A stretch of 60,000 nucleotides of DNA, from positions 51,602,042 to 51,662,041 of the forward strand of contig CM060734.1 of assembly GCA_030704615.1 (NCBI GenBank). Direction: 5' to 3'. The notes under the pieces were generated by a model. That model ran no database searches. It saw only the letters and a program-made list of their open reading frames with translations, and was not told the origin of the DNA. The DNA is from Takakia lepidozioides (taxonomy: Eukaryota; Streptophyta; Takakiopsida; Takakiales; Takakiaceae). The translations under genes were made by a program, and so were the position numbers. Each line of letters starts with the position of its first letter. Positions within the stretch are counted from its first letter, which is position 1. Positions 58,770-60,000 of the stretch are shown here, piece after piece.

Positions 58770-59389
58770 TGCACACGCGAGGTGAAAACCCCTCCGTCAC
58801 AACCTTACTCACAGTAATAAGCAGTATGAGTTAAAATTCTATTCAGAGATGAATCAATACAAAAAAAAAAAATACCCTCGTGTATGAACGTTTCAGAGAA
58901 GTAGAATAGAAATGGAATTACTGTTTGGTCTAGAACATGTCATGCGAAGATTGAGTCTAATTACATAACCTCTACTGTACAGTGGAGGCTGCATGAGATA
59001 CAGATGAAAAAAGTCGGATGGATAAATACTAGTGGATGAATATGGTTACGTGGATGAATAATTATAATGACGGATGAATGTGAGCATTGACGCGACTATC
59101 TAGTGGAGGTCCACGACTTGATGGATGACGGAATATGGAAATTGGAGAGATGGACAAATACAACGAAAGGAGAGTATTGGACTGTAATTTCTAAACGTGC
59201 AGATAAGAAATAAGTAGATTTTCTTATAGATTATCGAATATACACCTGGATGTCATAACATTTCCTATGGGAGAAAATGAAGTGCACACGAGAGATTATG
59301 GAAATTCAGAGAGGTACACCTGCGATGGCCACAGAGGTACCACTAGTACAGATTATCATTTTTATGACTGCAAATATTCGATATTGCTA
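58770..59389. other. AT-rich spacer with GGATGAAT words
   Basis: An A run (58860-58871) and several GGATGAAT words (about 59020-59080) are seen. No gene. Confidence 0.4.
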
Positions 59390-59850
59390 AAGAAGACTAC
59401 ATTTGACTTGTGACTTGTGACTACATTTGCAGTGATAAGTGCGATTATGACTACATCACTCTGCAGTGACAAACACGAAGTCAGTTCTATCATCACTGTG
59501 GAGTGATAAGTGCGAAGTGATGGTCGTCACTGTAGACGTGGCACCTGCCAACGACTCAGAGTGACGTGGGGTGTAGTGTTGTAGTCATAAGTATACGACT
59601 ACAAGGCTACGTGTCATGACTACACTTATGACTACGTCACTACAGATGAGCGCCAACATGCAGAGGTCTCTCCATGACACACGTGACCCCCCGGATGTAT
59701 ATGACTACACGACTGTACCTTTTGACTACACTTATGATTATATCACTACTCACTACATCAATGAGGGGTAGTCTGCATGTGGCATATTTCATGACTACAA
59801 ATACAACTCCATCACTATAGGTTTGTAGTGGTTCTGATAGGTCATCTAAC
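59390..59850. repeat. Block of ATGACTAC / GTAGTCAT motifs with inverted repeat
   Basis: ATGACTACA-type words, their inverse and CAGTGATAAGTG words recur more than twelve times in 460 bp. GTAGTCATAAGT (59581-59592) and its exact inverse (59624-59635) form a 12-bp stem. No open frame is credible. The style resembles the motif blocks at 17.6-19.4 kb but the motif is different. Confidence 0.65.
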
Positions 59851-60000
59851 ACGTGTCTTTATTCAATTAGTTTATAAAACCATTAAATGCTATTTTATTT
59901 ATTAATTTCATGTAAATTTTATTTATCGTTTAGATATTAAGATATGTTTCAATATACAGAGCAATATATTTAATTGAATGAAAAAATTTCACACTAATAC

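Overview
This is nuclear DNA of a green plant, most likely a non-seed land plant or streptophyte alga; the species cannot be fixed from the window. The genes are interrupted by short GT-AG introns. They include a plant-type MED16 (SFR6), a chloroplast-type site-2 protease with a long N-terminal extension, and an organellar TsaD/GCP1 protein. Between them lie tRNA-derived SINEs, hAT-like, CACTA-like and Helitron-like DNA elements and non-LTR retroelement debris. There are no bacterial operons, rRNA genes or CRISPR arrays.

Layout. 1-2.4 kb: last six exons of CDC48 (+). 3.5-5.2 kb: intronless site-2 protease (-). 6.2-8.3 kb: decayed PhzF-fold gene (+) with a retroelement fragment in it. 8.9-16.7 kb: complete 16-exon MED16 (-). 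17.1-20.4 kb: a repeat hub with a GCATC microsatellite, SINE heads, blocks of self-complementary motifs and a 341-bp hAT-like MITE with an 8-bp target duplication. 22.9-23.7 kb: dead AIG1/IAN GTPase. 24.5-26.5 kb: dead Helitron helicase plus endonuclease. 26.6-27.5 kb: ARM-repeat protein (-). 29.8-30.9 kb: a 1-kb element with terminal inverted repeats. 31.8-39.0 kb: complete 14-exon TsaD/GCP1 (+). 40.0-40.8 kb: intact 265-aa AIG1 GTPase (-). 45.8-47.1 kb: intact 439-aa AIG1 GTPase (+) with an extra N-terminal domain. 47.7-49.5 kb: second copy of the 3' end of TsaD with a frameshift. 51.8-52.2 kb: third AIG1-type copy, cut off by a CACTA-like terminus. 52.2-60 kb: transposon-derived and low-complexity DNA, including a G/C-run cruciform, tandem duplications and a DDE-transposase-like fragment.

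The housekeeping genes are unrelated jobs placed side by side: protein unfolding (CDC48), plastid membrane proteolysis (ARASP-like), transcription (MED16) and organellar tRNA modification (TsaD/GCP1). The dynamic part is 36-52 kb. There the end of TsaD, AIG1 GTPase genes and their flanks have been duplicated and rearranged, then broken by deletions and transposons. The two intact AIG1 genes and their two broken relatives, with the N-terminal domain found only in some copies, are the most interesting biology here.
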